DNA of 13,964 nucleotides from Bdellovibrio sp. (GTDB taxonomy: Bacteria; Bdellovibrionota; Bdellovibrionia; Bdellovibrionales; UBA1609), in assembly GCA_003694355.1 (NCBI GenBank), contig RFKI01000156.1:1-13964 (forward strand), in the 5' to 3' direction. The notes beneath the pieces are model-generated. The model was given only the letters and a program-made list of their open reading frames with translations, was not told where the DNA came from and ran no database searches. This document shows positions 1 through 7,706 of the stretch, piece after piece (the stretch's first letter is position 1; each line of letters starts with the position of its first letter). The translations under genes were made by a program, and so were the position numbers.

Positions 1-1
1 T

Positions 2-1588
2 CACATGATCAATGAGGGTTTTCTGGAAGAGGCACTTCAAAAATTGGAGAGCCTCTATCCAACAGAAAAGCAGAACGTGGATTACTTGATGTTACTTGGA
101 AAGGCTGCGGCGCGGAAGGGAGATATGCGTCTTGCTGTGGGCGCTTATAAACAAGTTTATCGGTTGACTAAAAAGAGAAAAGAGGCTCGAAGGGCTTTAT
201 TTTCGGCCGCTTTCTTAAACTATCAATACGAGGATTATGATGGAGGGTATCGTCTTTTTCAGGAGTTTTTAAGGCGTTTTCCCAGAAGAAGTTCAATGAA
301 GCGCGATGCTCTTTGGTATCTTTCGTGGATTTTATACTTGAAAGGGGATTTTTTGGGAGCCGAAGAACAGCTTCTTAGTTTGTATAAAGGGATCAAAGAA
401 AAAAAATGGTATGGTTTGCCTGAAGATAAAGTGCTTTACTGGCTAGGAATGAGCCTATTGCGGCAACAGAAATTTTCTAAGGCAAGGGCTATTTTTTATA
501 AGCTCGCACAGAACAAATTGATTCCTTATTATTCCGTTCTGGCTTTTTACAGACTTAAAAATATGCCGTCTTCCTCACTCAAAGATTATCGTCTTTCAGA
601 GGCCTTTGAACACAAGGATGTCTTAAGGGAAATTCAGTCTCTTTTGCCTGCAGAGATTTTAGACAGTTCCTTTGAAGATTCAGACGAGGATAAGTGGTTA
701 AGGGATCTCTATAAAGGACAATTTGATGAAAACGAAAGTGACCTAGAAGAAGAGGTTCCTCCGGAAGAGGGTTTGCAAGAAAGAGTTGTTTTTTATAGTC
801 CTCATTTGCGAAGCTATTTGCAAAGAGCAGAAGACCTTATTCAGATAGGAGATTATAATTGGGCCACCACTGAGCTCTTTGAAGTGGAAAGGCGTACTCA
901 AAACCCTCAATACTTGTATAAGATTATGGAAGATTATGAAAAAATAGGAGCTCATAAGAGAGCCGCTTATGTGGCAACCATTTCTTTTAGAGATGAGAGA
1001 AAGAAGTGGGGAGTGAAGAAGTCTCGTTTCTTGTGGGAGAAGGCCTATCCTCAGGCTTATAGAAAATGGGTCAAGAAGTATGCTCAAAAATTTGGAGTTT
1101 CTCCTTTATTTGTTTGGTCCATTATACGAGCTGAATCTTTTTTTAAGGAAGATGTGGTCTCTCCAGTGGGAGCTGTTGGTTTAATGCAGATTATGCCTCA
1201 AACAGCGAGAAAGCTCAGTGAGCTCCTTGGGAAGCCGCTTCAGGAAGGCTCTTTAAAAGACCCAGAAGTGAATATAAAGTTAGGGACTAGGTATTTAAAA
1301 AGACTTCTTCAGCAATTTAAGGGACAGATTCCTTTGGTTGCCGCTGCCTATAATGGAGGGCCGCATCGTGTAAACAACTGGCTTCATCGCTTTGGATACT
1401 TGGAAATGGATGAGTTTATTGAGCACATTCCTTTTTTGGAAACACGCAATTATGTGAAAAAAGTTACGCGAAACTTTGCGGTTTATAATGAGCTTTATAC
1501 TTTGTCGAATTCTTATCCTCTTGAGCGTTTGGTGCAAGCTATTGAGGTTGATTTTCCCAGTGCATTAGTTTACAGGGAGAGCTGGTAA
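2..1588 (+). CDS. slt: Soluble lytic murein transglycosylase, Slt70-like (5'-truncated by window edge)
   Basis: Cleaves the MurNAc-GlcNAc glycosidic bond of peptidoglycan in the periplasm, releasing 1,6-anhydromuropeptides (established for the Slt family). Numbering from the ATG at position 5, residues 1-220 are helix-rich with TPR-like segments, matching the superhelical N-domain of Slt70. Residues about 221-260 are a strongly acidic linker. Residues about 355-480 form the catalytic SLT domain: WSIIRAESFF carries the catalytic Glu (E377), GLMQIMPQT is at 392-400 and AAYNGGP at 447-453, the usual motif order. The frame is open to the left edge, no signal peptide follows the first ATG, and no ribosome site is visible, so the true start very probably lies upstream and ATG 5 is internal. 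The gene is followed on the same strand by an oligopeptide importer operon after about 100 nt. Family assignment is secure; whether it is Slt or another multidomain lytic transglycosylase is less so. Confidence 0.93.
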   Translation, partial: HMINEGFLEEALQKLESLYPTEKQNVDYLMLLGKAAARKGDMRLAVGAYKQVYRLTKKRKEARRALFSAAFLNYQYEDYDGGYRLFQEFLRRFPRRSSMKRDALWYLSWILYLKGDFLGAEEQLLSLYKGIKEKKWYGLPEDKVLYWLGMSLLRQQKFSKARAIFYKLAQNKLIPYYSVLAFYRLKNMPSSSLKDYRLSEAFEHKDVLREIQSLLPAEILDSSFEDSDEDKWLRDLYKGQFDENESDLEEEVPPEEGLQERVVFYSPHLRSYLQRAEDLIQIGDYNWATTELFEVERRTQNPQYLYKIMEDYEKIGAHKRAAYVATISFRDERKKWGVKKSRFLWEKAYPQAYRKWVKKYAQKFGVSPLFVWSIIRAESFFKEDVVSPVGAVGLMQIMPQTARKLSELLGKPLQEGSLKDPEVNIKLGTRYLKRLLQQFKGQIPLVAAAYNGGPHRVNNWLHRFGYLEMDEFIEHIPFLETRNYVKKVTRNFAVYNELYTLSNSYPLERLVQAIEVDFPSALVYRESW

Positions 1589-1637
1589 CAACGCATCGCA
1601 ACTCATTTCCAGTGTGTTGTCATCTCCTTAAAGTTTC

Positions 1638-1666
1638 TTGACTTTTTAGATACATCCTCGCACATT
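1638..1666 (+). promoter_or_regulatory. Weak candidate promoter ahead of oppABC
   Basis: TTGACT at 1638-1643 matches a sigma70 -35 box in five of six positions. At the standard 17-nt spacing the -10 position (1661-1666, CACATT) matches only three of six. The gap between slt and oppA is about 100 nt, long enough for a promoter, but this is a weak match and read-through from slt is equally possible. Confidence 0.2.
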
Positions 1667-1681
1667 TCAGTTAACAAGATT

Positions 1682-1689
1682 GGGAGGGG
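1682..1689 (+). promoter_or_regulatory. Ribosome binding site choosing the oppA start
   Basis: A GGGAGGGG run lies immediately upstream of the ATG at 1692, with the GGAG core 5 nt from it. An in-frame TTG at 1680 would overlap this site and has no site of its own. The run therefore favours ATG 1692, which also gives a cleaner lipoprotein signal peptide. Confidence 0.7.
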
Positions 1690-1691
1690 CT

Positions 1692-3287
1692 ATGCCATTA
1701 AACAGCCGCTTTTGGGCCATTATTTTTTTATCAGCAGCATTCTTTTTTTCTGGGTGTACAAAGAAAAAGAAATCTTATGATTTTGACCCTAAAAACACTT
1801 TGTTTTCCAGATTGGGAGCTGAACCTCCCAGCTTGGATTGGCACAAGTCATCAGACACAACTTCGGCGGAAGTGATCATGAACATGATGGAAGGGCTTGT
1901 GGAGTACAACTTAAGTGATCCTGAATTAAGCCTTAAGCCAGCTTTGGCTGTTAAGTGGAGGGCCGAGAACAAGGCTCAGCGGTGGATTTTTACTTTGCGA
2001 GAAGGGGTGAAGTGGACAGATGGAAAATCCTTCACCGCACAACAGGTGGTTGATGGGTGGGAAAGGTTATTAAATCCAGCAACGGCTTCAGAGTATGCTT
2101 ATTTTCTTTTTGGAGTGAAAAATGCAAAAGCCTATAACTCAGGTAAAATTAAAGACTTCTCTCAAGTGGGAGTGCATGTGAATTCTCAGGGGGAACTGGT
2201 TGTAGATTTGGAGGCTCCTCAAAGTTACTTTCCTTATTTGTTGGCCCATCATAGCACTTATCCTATCAGAAAAGATGTGGTGAAAAAATTTGGCGATCAG
2301 TGGACCAATCCAAGGAATATTCAAACCTTAGGAGCTTATCGGTTAGTGAAGTGGGATCATGACAAGGCCATTGTTCTTAAGGCCAACAAAGATTTTTATG
2401 GGGGGGAGCCTCCTATAAAAAACGTCGTACTTCATATTGTAAAAGATGCTCAGGCCGCTTTGAATTTGTTTGATACTCACAAAATTGATATCTTAGATTC
2501 CCTGCCATCGGTGGAGTTAAAGCACCTACGGAAGCGCCCAGAATACAGGACGGTTCCTCTTTTAGGCATTTATTATTTTGGTTTAAATGTGAAAAAGAAG
2601 CCTACAGATAATGTGTTGGTGCGAAAAGCTTTGAGTATGGCTATTGATCGCAAGGAAATCACAGATATGTTGGGCGGGGGACAAGTTCCCATGACGAGCT
2701 GGGTGCCAAAGGGTATGTTTGGTTATATGCCTGACAAAGGCTTGAAGTTTAATGTGAAGAAAGCTCGGGAACTTTTAGATAAAGCAGGGTATAAAGATCG
2801 CAGTCGTTTCCCCACTCTTAAGCTTTTATTTAACACCAATGAGGATCATCAGCGGGTGGCCGAAAATATTCAGGCTCAATTAAAGCGTAATTTGGGAATT
2901 AATGTGGAGCTGGGCAATGCAGAGTGGAAAGTTTATTTGAGTGCTCTAAAGTCAAATAATACACCTCATATTTTTCGCATGGGATGGATTGCTGATTTTC
3001 CGGACCCCGATAACTTTTTGAATTTAATGACCTCTTATTCTGCAAACAATCACACGAATTGGTCCAATAAAGAGTTTGACCGCTTAATTTTAAAAGCCGC
3101 AACTGTAACAGATAAAAAAGAACGGTTGCGTCTTTATGGGAAAGCTCAGGAAATTTTAGTGGAAAAAGAGGTGCCTGTTATTCCCATATACTCCTATGTA
3201 TCTACTCAGTTGGTTTCAAAGAGAGTGCTTGGATATGCTTCCAATGCCATGGGAATTAAAAAATATAAAGAAATGAGGCTTCAGTAA
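1692..3287 (+). CDS. oppA: Oligopeptide ABC transporter substrate-binding lipoprotein (OppA-like, SBP family 5)
   Basis: Captures peptides in the periplasm and delivers them to the OppBC permease. From ATG 1692 the product is 531 aa, close to the family's usual length. It opens with a lipoprotein signal peptide: a basic/polar start, a hydrophobic stretch at about residues 7-19, then FSGC with lipidated Cys22 and a KKKK run after it. The mature protein has the family 5 layout, including GAEPPSLD near the N-terminus, FTLREGVKWTDG at about 100-111, then VVDGWERL. The stretch around KFGDQWTNP and GAYRLVKW matches the corresponding part of E. coli OppA in my memory, favouring OppA over DppA. An in-frame TTG start at 1680 is possible but less likely. 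The TAA stop shares its A with the ATG of the next gene, so the two are probably translationally coupled. Exact substrate cannot be read from sequence. Confidence 0.93.
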   Translation: MPLNSRFWAIIFLSAAFFFSGCTKKKKSYDFDPKNTLFSRLGAEPPSLDWHKSSDTTSAEVIMNMMEGLVEYNLSDPELSLKPALAVKWRAENKAQRWIFTLREGVKWTDGKSFTAQQVVDGWERLLNPATASEYAYFLFGVKNAKAYNSGKIKDFSQVGVHVNSQGELVVDLEAPQSYFPYLLAHHSTYPIRKDVVKKFGDQWTNPRNIQTLGAYRLVKWDHDKAIVLKANKDFYGGEPPIKNVVLHIVKDAQAALNLFDTHKIDILDSLPSVELKHLRKRPEYRTVPLLGIYYFGLNVKKKPTDNVLVRKALSMAIDRKEITDMLGGGQVPMTSWVPKGMFGYMPDKGLKFNVKKARELLDKAGYKDRSRFPTLKLLFNTNEDHQRVAENIQAQLKRNLGINVELGNAEWKVYLSALKSNNTPHIFRMGWIADFPDPDNFLNLMTSYSANNHTNWSNKEFDRLILKAATVTDKKERLRLYGKAQEILVEKEVPVIPIYSYVSTQLVSKRVLGYASNAMGIKKYKEMRLQ

Positions 3288-4435
3288 TGAGTCAGCAAGG
3301 GGTTCCTGCCATGTCAAAAACGCCTTCCATTGATGAAGAAGTTTGGGAGCAGGACCTTAAGGAAAGACTTTTTGCAAAAATTCCTCTTTTTATCTTCTCT
3401 CTTTTAATGTTTACCGTGGCTCTCAGTTTTATGGGGTATGAGATACCAGATGCTCTTTTATGGGCTGACTTTCTTTTGGTTTTTGGGGTCTTTACAGTTT
3501 ATGTGGTATCTCGTCATTTGACCCTTTATGTTTTCAAGAGGCTGGGGGAAGCCGTTCTGACTTTGTTTATCATTGCCTCTCTCACTTTTCTTTTATTGCG
3601 AATTATGCCAGGAGGGCCATTTGATAGAGATAAGGCTTTGCCGCCAGAAGTTTTAGCCAATATAGAAGCCAAATACAACCTCAACGCTCCTCTTTATGTG
3701 CAATACTTTGATTATTTAAAGGGACTGTCCAGAGGGTACTTGGGGGAGTCTTACAAATATATTGGTCGTGGTGTGACTGACATTATTATGGAGGCATTGC
3801 CTGTTTCTTTTCAACTGGGTTTTTATTCCCTGATTTTGGCTTTTCTTTTGGGCATTCCACTGGGGGTTTTTGCAGCTTCAAAGCATAATTCACGTTTTGA
3901 TTATTTTGCCATGTTTTTGGCCAATAGTGGGACAGCTTTGCCGAGCTTTCTTGTTGGCCCTATTTTGATTATTATTTTTTGTTTTTGGTTAAACTGGTTG
4001 CCTGCTGCTTTTTGGGACGGACCTGAATATTATATTTTACCCGTTCTAACTTTGGGGTTAAGGCCTGTGGCGGTGATTGCAAGGTTAACTCGAGCAAATG
4101 TGTTGGATGTGATTCGATCTGATTATATTCGAACCGCGCGTTCCAAGGGGTTGGCTGAAAAAGTTGTTCTTTATAAACATGTGCTTAAGAACTCTTTGAT
4201 ACCAGTCTTGACTTTTTCAGGACCGTTGGCTGCAGCTATTCTTTCTGGGTCTTTTGTCATAGAGCTCATTTTTAACATCCCTGGTATTGGGAAACATTTT
4301 GTAGAAAGTGTGACCAATAGGGATTATCCCTTAATTTTAGGAGTTACTTTAGTGTTTTCCTTTTTGTTAGTTTTAGCCAATTTAATTGTTGATTTGCTTT
4401 ATGTGTACTTTGATCCAAGGATAAAGCTTTCATGA
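3287..4435 (+). CDS. oppB: Oligopeptide ABC transporter permease OppB/DppB, with N-terminal extension
   Basis: Inner-membrane permease subunit of a peptide importer. The canonical OppB part begins near residue 80 with VFKRLGEAVLTLF, then FLLLRIMPGGPFD. It continues through several membrane segments to the EAA-like cytoplasmic loop that docks the ATPase (about 280-307, YIRTARSKGLAEKVVLYKHV), and ends with YVYFDPRIKLS. At 382 aa it is longer than E. coli OppB (about 306) because residues 1-79 precede the usual first membrane helix and seem to add two hydrophobic segments (about 31-51 and 58-80). Start choice: ATG 3287 overlaps the oppA stop as TAATG and has GAGG 8 nt upstream. An in-frame ATG at 3311 preceded by AAGGGG is an alternative that would remove only 8 residues. 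It overlaps oppC by ATGA. No adjacent ATPase gene is present. Confidence 0.93.
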   Translation: MSQQGVPAMSKTPSIDEEVWEQDLKERLFAKIPLFIFSLLMFTVALSFMGYEIPDALLWADFLLVFGVFTVYVVSRHLTLYVFKRLGEAVLTLFIIASLTFLLLRIMPGGPFDRDKALPPEVLANIEAKYNLNAPLYVQYFDYLKGLSRGYLGESYKYIGRGVTDIIMEALPVSFQLGFYSLILAFLLGIPLGVFAASKHNSRFDYFAMFLANSGTALPSFLVGPILIIIFCFWLNWLPAAFWDGPEYYILPVLTLGLRPVAVIARLTRANVLDVIRSDYIRTARSKGLAEKVVLYKHVLKNSLIPVLTFSGPLAAAILSGSFVIELIFNIPGIGKHFVESVTNRDYPLILGVTLVFSFLLVLANLIVDLLYVYFDPRIKLS

Positions 4436-5322
4436 GGTCATCTTCAAAGAGTTTATGGATAGATGCTTTTAATCGACTGAAAAAGAACAAGGCCTCGATG
4501 GTGTCCTTGGGGATCATTATTGTTCTTTGTTTTATAGCTTTATTTGCCCGACAGATTAGTCCGTATCCTTTTGATGAACAACATATGGATGCCATCTTGC
4601 AGCCGCCTTCTGCTCGATTTTGGTTGGGTACGGATAGTTTGGGAAGGGATTTGTTGTCGAGGGTGATTTATGGGGCTCGGATGTCTATGGCCGTGGGGAT
4701 TTTAACGGCGTTTATTTCTTTGATTCTGGGAACAATCTATGGGGTGATTTCTGGATGGTTTGGAGGCCGCGTGGACGCTCTTTTGATGCGTGCTTTGGAT
4801 ATCATCACTTCTATTCCCACATTAGTTCTTATGATTCTGGTGAAAGTGATTTTTGATTCTGTTCAGCTTTTTGAAAATCCAGAGCTCAGGGCTCTGACCA
4901 GTATTCTCTTGGCATTAAGTCTTGTGGGGTGGGTGTCTTTGGCTCGTGTGGTGCGAGGACAAGTTTTACAAGTTAAAGAAATGACCTTTGTGGAAGCAGC
5001 TCGTGCTTTGGGAGCTTCGCAGTTTTGGACGGTTATTAAGCATGTTCTGCCAAATATTTTAGGGCCTATTATTGTTCTATTATCCTTTCAAATTCCTTCA
5101 AATATTTTATTTGAAAGCTTTTTAAGCTTTATTGGTTTGGGTTTACAGCCACCTTTTAGCAGTTGGGGCGTTCTGGCTAGTGAAGGAGCTAAGTCCATTC
5201 GTTCTTATCCTCATGTGATCATTTCACCAGGTGTTGCCTTATTTATAGCCATGCTGGCTTTTCAATTTTTGGGAGATGGGCTTCGGGATGCCTTGGATCC
5301 CAAGATGAAAGGAAGTGTTTAG
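4432..5322 (+). CDS. oppC: Oligopeptide ABC transporter permease OppC/DppC
   Basis: Second inner-membrane permease of the peptide importer, pairing with OppB. At 296 aa it is of normal length. Family marks in order: a first membrane helix at about residues 22-40, the periplasmic motif GTDSLGRDLLSRVIYGAR at 66-83, further membrane helices, and the EAA loop EAARALGASQFWTVIKHVLP at 188-207 that contacts the ATPase. LSFIGLGLQPP (231-241) follows, and the C-terminus GDGLRDALDPKMK is typical. It starts inside the end of oppB (ATGA, 4-nt overlap), which implies coupled translation. It is the last gene of the operon: instead of oppD/oppF, the next gene is the convergent ychF, whose stop overlaps this stop by 4 nt. 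Confidence 0.95.
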   Translation: MRSSSKSLWIDAFNRLKKNKASMVSLGIIIVLCFIALFARQISPYPFDEQHMDAILQPPSARFWLGTDSLGRDLLSRVIYGARMSMAVGILTAFISLILGTIYGVISGWFGGRVDALLMRALDIITSIPTLVLMILVKVIFDSVQLFENPELRALTSILLALSLVGWVSLARVVRGQVLQVKEMTFVEAARALGASQFWTVIKHVLPNILGPIIVLLSFQIPSNILFESFLSFIGLGLQPPFSSWGVLASEGAKSIRSYPHVIISPGVALFIAMLAFQFLGDGLRDALDPKMKGSV

Positions 5323-6410
5323 ACATTAAAGCGAAAGAGCATAATGTCTCCATCCTGGACAATATAATCTTTTCCTTCTGAGCGGTATTTCCCAGCCTCT
5401 TTTATGGCGGCTTCACTTTTGAGTTGAAAAAGGTCTTCGCAATGATAAACCTCAGCGCGGATAAAGCCCCTTTCGAAGTCAGAGTGAATGACTCCAGCAG
5501 CTTGAGGCGCTTTAGTGCCCTTTTTGATGGTCCATGCCCGAACTTCCTTTTCTCCAGCCGTAAAAAAGGTGATTAAGTTCAAAAGCGCATAGGAGGTGCG
5601 AATCAGGCGGTGAAGCCCTGGCTCATCTGAGTAGAATTCTTTTTGCTCTTCGGGAGGAAGTTGAGCAATTTCAGCCTCTAAAGCCGAGCAAATGCTTAAG
5701 CTTTGTTGACCTTGTTTTTGAGCATAATCAAAAACCTTCTGAGTGTAAGGCCCAGGCTTTCCATGAGAGTATTCTGCCTCACTCACATTGCAAACATAAA
5801 GCATGGGTTTGGCAGTGAGTAAGTGGAGCCCTTTAAATAAAGGGATTTCGTGTTCTTCCAGTTCAACGGAAGAGGCTGGCTTTTCCTGATTCAAGGCCTG
5901 GAGAAGTTTTTCTAAAAAGACCTTTTCTTCTTTCAACTTTTTGTCATTAGAGGTTCTGGCAACTTTTTCTATTTTTGTATATCGTTTGGTAACTGTTTCA
6001 AGATCAGCCAGCAAGAGTTCTGTGTTGATGGTTAAGATATCACTTAAAGGATCCACTTTGCCAGCAACATGGACCACATTGGGGTCTTCAAAACAGCGAA
6101 CCACTTGGACAATGGCGTCAGTTTCCCGGATATTTGATAAAAATTGATTTCCCAGTCCTTCCCCCTGAGAGGCTCCTTTAACGAGTCCTGCAATATCTAC
6201 AAACTCTATAGTAGTGGGGACAATTTTTTGCGGCTTGATGTATTGAGCAATTTTCTCCTGTCGGGGATCAGGAACGGTCACAACCCCTACGTTGGGCTCT
6301 ATTGTACAGAATGGGTAGTTGGCTGACTCAGCTTTGGCTGCTGTTAGAGCGTTAAATAATGTGCTTTTCCCCACATTAGGAAGACCTACAATGCCGCATT
6401 TTAGCCCCAT
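5319..6410 (-). CDS. ychF: Redox/ribosome-associated Obg-family ATPase YchF
   Basis: Cytoplasmic P-loop protein of the Obg superfamily that binds ribosomes and, unlike most relatives, prefers ATP to GTP (known for YchF/OLA1). At 363 aa it is full length. Visible motifs: P-loop GLPNVGKST (9-17), G3 DIAGL (72-76) followed by GEGLGNQFL, His114 at the position of the family's proposed catalytic histidine, and NVSE (208-211) in place of the GTPase NKxD, the feature behind the ATP preference. A coiled-coil stretch lies at about 135-175 and a C-terminal TGS domain at about 280-361, with [26 protein letters not shown] at 6419-6424 is 8 nt from the start codon. It is the last gene of prs-rplY-pth-ychF, 22 nt after pth, a frequent partner. 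Its stop overlaps the convergent oppC stop by 4 nt. Confidence 0.97.
   Translation of the reverse strand: MGLKCGIVGLPNVGKSTLFNALTAAKAESANYPFCTIEPNVGVVTVPDPRQEKIAQYIKPQKIVPTTIEFVDIAGLVKGASQGEGLGNQFLSNIRETDAIVQVVRCFEDPNVVHVAGKVDPLSDILTINTELLLADLETVTKRYTKIEKVARTSNDKKLKEEKVFLEKLLQALNQEKPASSVELEEHEIPLFKGLHLLTAKPMLYVCNVSEAEYSHGKPGPYTQKVFDYAQKQGQQSLSICSALEAEIAQLPPEEQKEFYSDEPGLHRLIRTSYALLNLITFFTAGEKEVRAWTIKKGTKAPQAAGVIHSDFERGFIRAEVYHCEDLFQLKSEAAIKEAGKYRSEGKDYIVQDGDIMLFRFNV
5321..5349. repeat. Perfect 8-bp inverted repeat at the oppC/ychF tail-to-tail junction
   Basis: AGACATTA (5321-5328) and its exact reverse complement TAATGTCT (5342-5349) flank a 13-nt spacer that contains a further 2-bp GC pairing (GC 5331-5332 with GC 5339-5340). 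The repeat covers the end of the oppC stop codon and the last codons of ychF. Neither strand shows a clear T-run after the stem and the stem is AT-rich, so it is not a classic intrinsic terminator. It could pause polymerase or protect the 3' ends of both convergent transcripts. Confidence 0.4.
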
Positions 6411-6432
6411 AAAGTAAACTCCTTCGAGCGTT

Positions 6433-7023
6433 TTAACTGTTTGATTGTGTCTCTTTTAAAATGGATTGTCCATTATATAAAGAAAAGGCTTTTGAAGCGC
6501 CTTCTTTAATAAAGCAAAGTATAGCTTCAATTCCTAGTTCCAGAAAAGAGGGGAGAAGCTTTTGTTCTTCTTTAGAGAAATTTTGTAGTACATAGCTAGC
6601 AACATCACCTTTTTGAGGGCGTCCAATTCCCATTTTCAATCGGTAGTAGTCTTTGGTTCCCAGTTGAGAGTGAATGCTTTTAACTCCATTTTGTCCACCA
6701 GGTCCCCGGTTTTTTAGAAATTTTATTTGTCCAAAGGGCAGGTCTAAATCATCGTGGACCACAAGTAGGTGATCCAATTTGATTTTATAGTAATGTACAA
6801 GAGCCTGGACAGATTCTCCCGAGAGATTCATAAAAGTTTGTGGTTTGACCAGAAGAATTTTATGCCCTTGAAAAAGGACTTTGCTCACAAGAGCCTTCTT
6901 TTCACTCCCAAAAGAAGAAGCCTGAAGAGCCTGAGCCAAGGCATCTATGACCATAAAACCAATATTGTGTCGGTGAAAGGCATATTGGGGGCCAGGATTG
7001 CCAAGCCCAACAATAAGGAACAT
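6433..7023 (-). CDS. pth: Peptidyl-tRNA hydrolase
   Basis: Hydrolyses the ester bond of peptidyl-tRNAs that drop off ribosomes, recycling tRNA in the cytoplasm. The 196-aa product has the normal length. It begins MFLIVGLGNPGPQY, and RHN at 18-20 supplies the catalytic His (H19; H20 in E. coli). FMNLSG at 64-69 includes the conserved Asn66. VVHDDLDLPFG holds the conserved Asp (D91), and GPGGQNGVKSI at 108-117 holds Asn112. All of the known active-site residues are therefore present. It lies 9 nt after rplY. Its best ribosome site is a modest TAAGG overlapping the rplY stop codon, so translation is probably coupled to rplY. Confidence 0.97.
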   Translation of the reverse strand: MFLIVGLGNPGPQYAFHRHNIGFMVIDALAQALQASSFGSEKKALVSKVLFQGHKILLVKPQTFMNLSGESVQALVHYYKIKLDHLLVVHDDLDLPFGQIKFLKNRGPGGQNGVKSIHSQLGTKDYYRLKMGIGRPQKGDVASYVLQNFSKEEQKLLPSFLELGIEAILCFIKEGASKAFSLYNGQSILKETQSNS

Positions 7024-7032
7024 GATGGGGCC

Positions 7033-7689
7033 TTATTTTTTATCTTGGTCAGAACCAGAGCTTTCAGCGGGGCTGCCTTCTGCTGTTGGCGTCGCTCCTT
7101 CAGCGGTTTCCGTTGGAGCTTCTTCTTGAACTTCGGCAACAGTGCAAAGAGCTTCCTCAGGAGACGTAATGAGTTTGATGTTTTCTGGAATTTTTAAGTC
7201 AGAAACATGAAGGGTTTGGTTGAGAGCAAGGTTTTCTATGGAGATTTCGAAAGAGTCTGGAATTTCTGTAGGCAGGCATTCAATTTCCACATCTCTTCGA
7301 AGAGCATTGAAAACACCGCCCTCCCTTTCTCCTGCCGATTTACCAACGTATTTGATCTCCACATGGACGCGTACGGTTTGTTTTACATCAATGGCATAAA
7401 GGTCCATGTGAAGAGGACGATGAGTCAGAGGGTGTGTTTCTATGGACTTCTTTAAAACCTTTAGGCCGTTCAATTTAGGGTCGCTGGACTTAATAACAAA
7501 GATGGTATTTTCATACTGATGATGAGAATATTTAACAGCTTCTTTTTCAAGCAGCGTGAGAGGTGTGTTTTCCACTTTAGGACCATAAAGAATGGCAGGA
7601 ATTTTCATTTGCCGACGAAGAGCTCGTGAGTGATGCCTACCTGTTTTTCGGGGTTCTGCTGTCAGTTCTATATTTTCAGATTTTGTCAT
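7033..7689 (-). CDS. rplY: Large-subunit ribosomal protein bL25, long CTC/TL5 form
   Basis: Binds 5S rRNA in the 50S subunit. At 218 aa it is the long two-domain form (CTC/TL5) rather than the short E. coli L25 of about 94 aa. Residues 1-100 are the L25 domain, with RKTGRHHSRALRRQMKIPAI and ILYGP. Residues about 105-185 are the TL5 C-terminal beta domain, with GGVFNALRRDVEIECLPTEI near 124-143. The last 30 or so residues are a Glu/Ala/Thr/Ser/Pro-rich tail ending SGSDQDKK, probably disordered; such tails are common in this form. AAGGA at 7696-7700 lies 6 nt from the ATG. The gene sits 17 nt after prs and 9 nt before pth, the classic order. Confidence 0.96.
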   Translation of the reverse strand: MTKSENIELTAEPRKTGRHHSRALRRQMKIPAILYGPKVENTPLTLLEKEAVKYSHHQYENTIFVIKSSDPKLNGLKVLKKSIETHPLTHRPLHMDLYAIDVKQTVRVHVEIKYVGKSAGEREGGVFNALRRDVEIECLPTEIPDSFEISIENLALNQTLHVSDLKIPENIKLITSPEEALCTVAEVQEEAPTETAEGATPTAEGSPAESSGSDQDKK

Positions 7690-7706
7690 GACTTATCCTT
7701 TCCTTT

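Noticed and set aside
743..1087. 114-codon minus-strand frame inside slt
   Set aside because: Antisense to a recognisable transglycosylase gene; low-complexity product rich in Leu, Ser and Ile with no family features.
1588..1620. Possible hairpin after slt (ACAACGCA pairing with TGTGTTGT, one G-U pair, 17-nt loop)
   Set aside because: The loop is long, no T-run follows and the stem is weak, so it does not qualify as a terminator; a chance pairing is likely.
1680..1691. TTG start for oppA at 1680
   Set aside because: It overlaps the GGGAGGGG ribosome site that serves ATG 1692, and it would add non-typical residues before the lipoprotein signal.
6769..7197. 142-codon plus-strand frame across the pth/rplY junction
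   Set aside because: Antisense to two conserved genes whose products are complete; no motif and no ribosome site.
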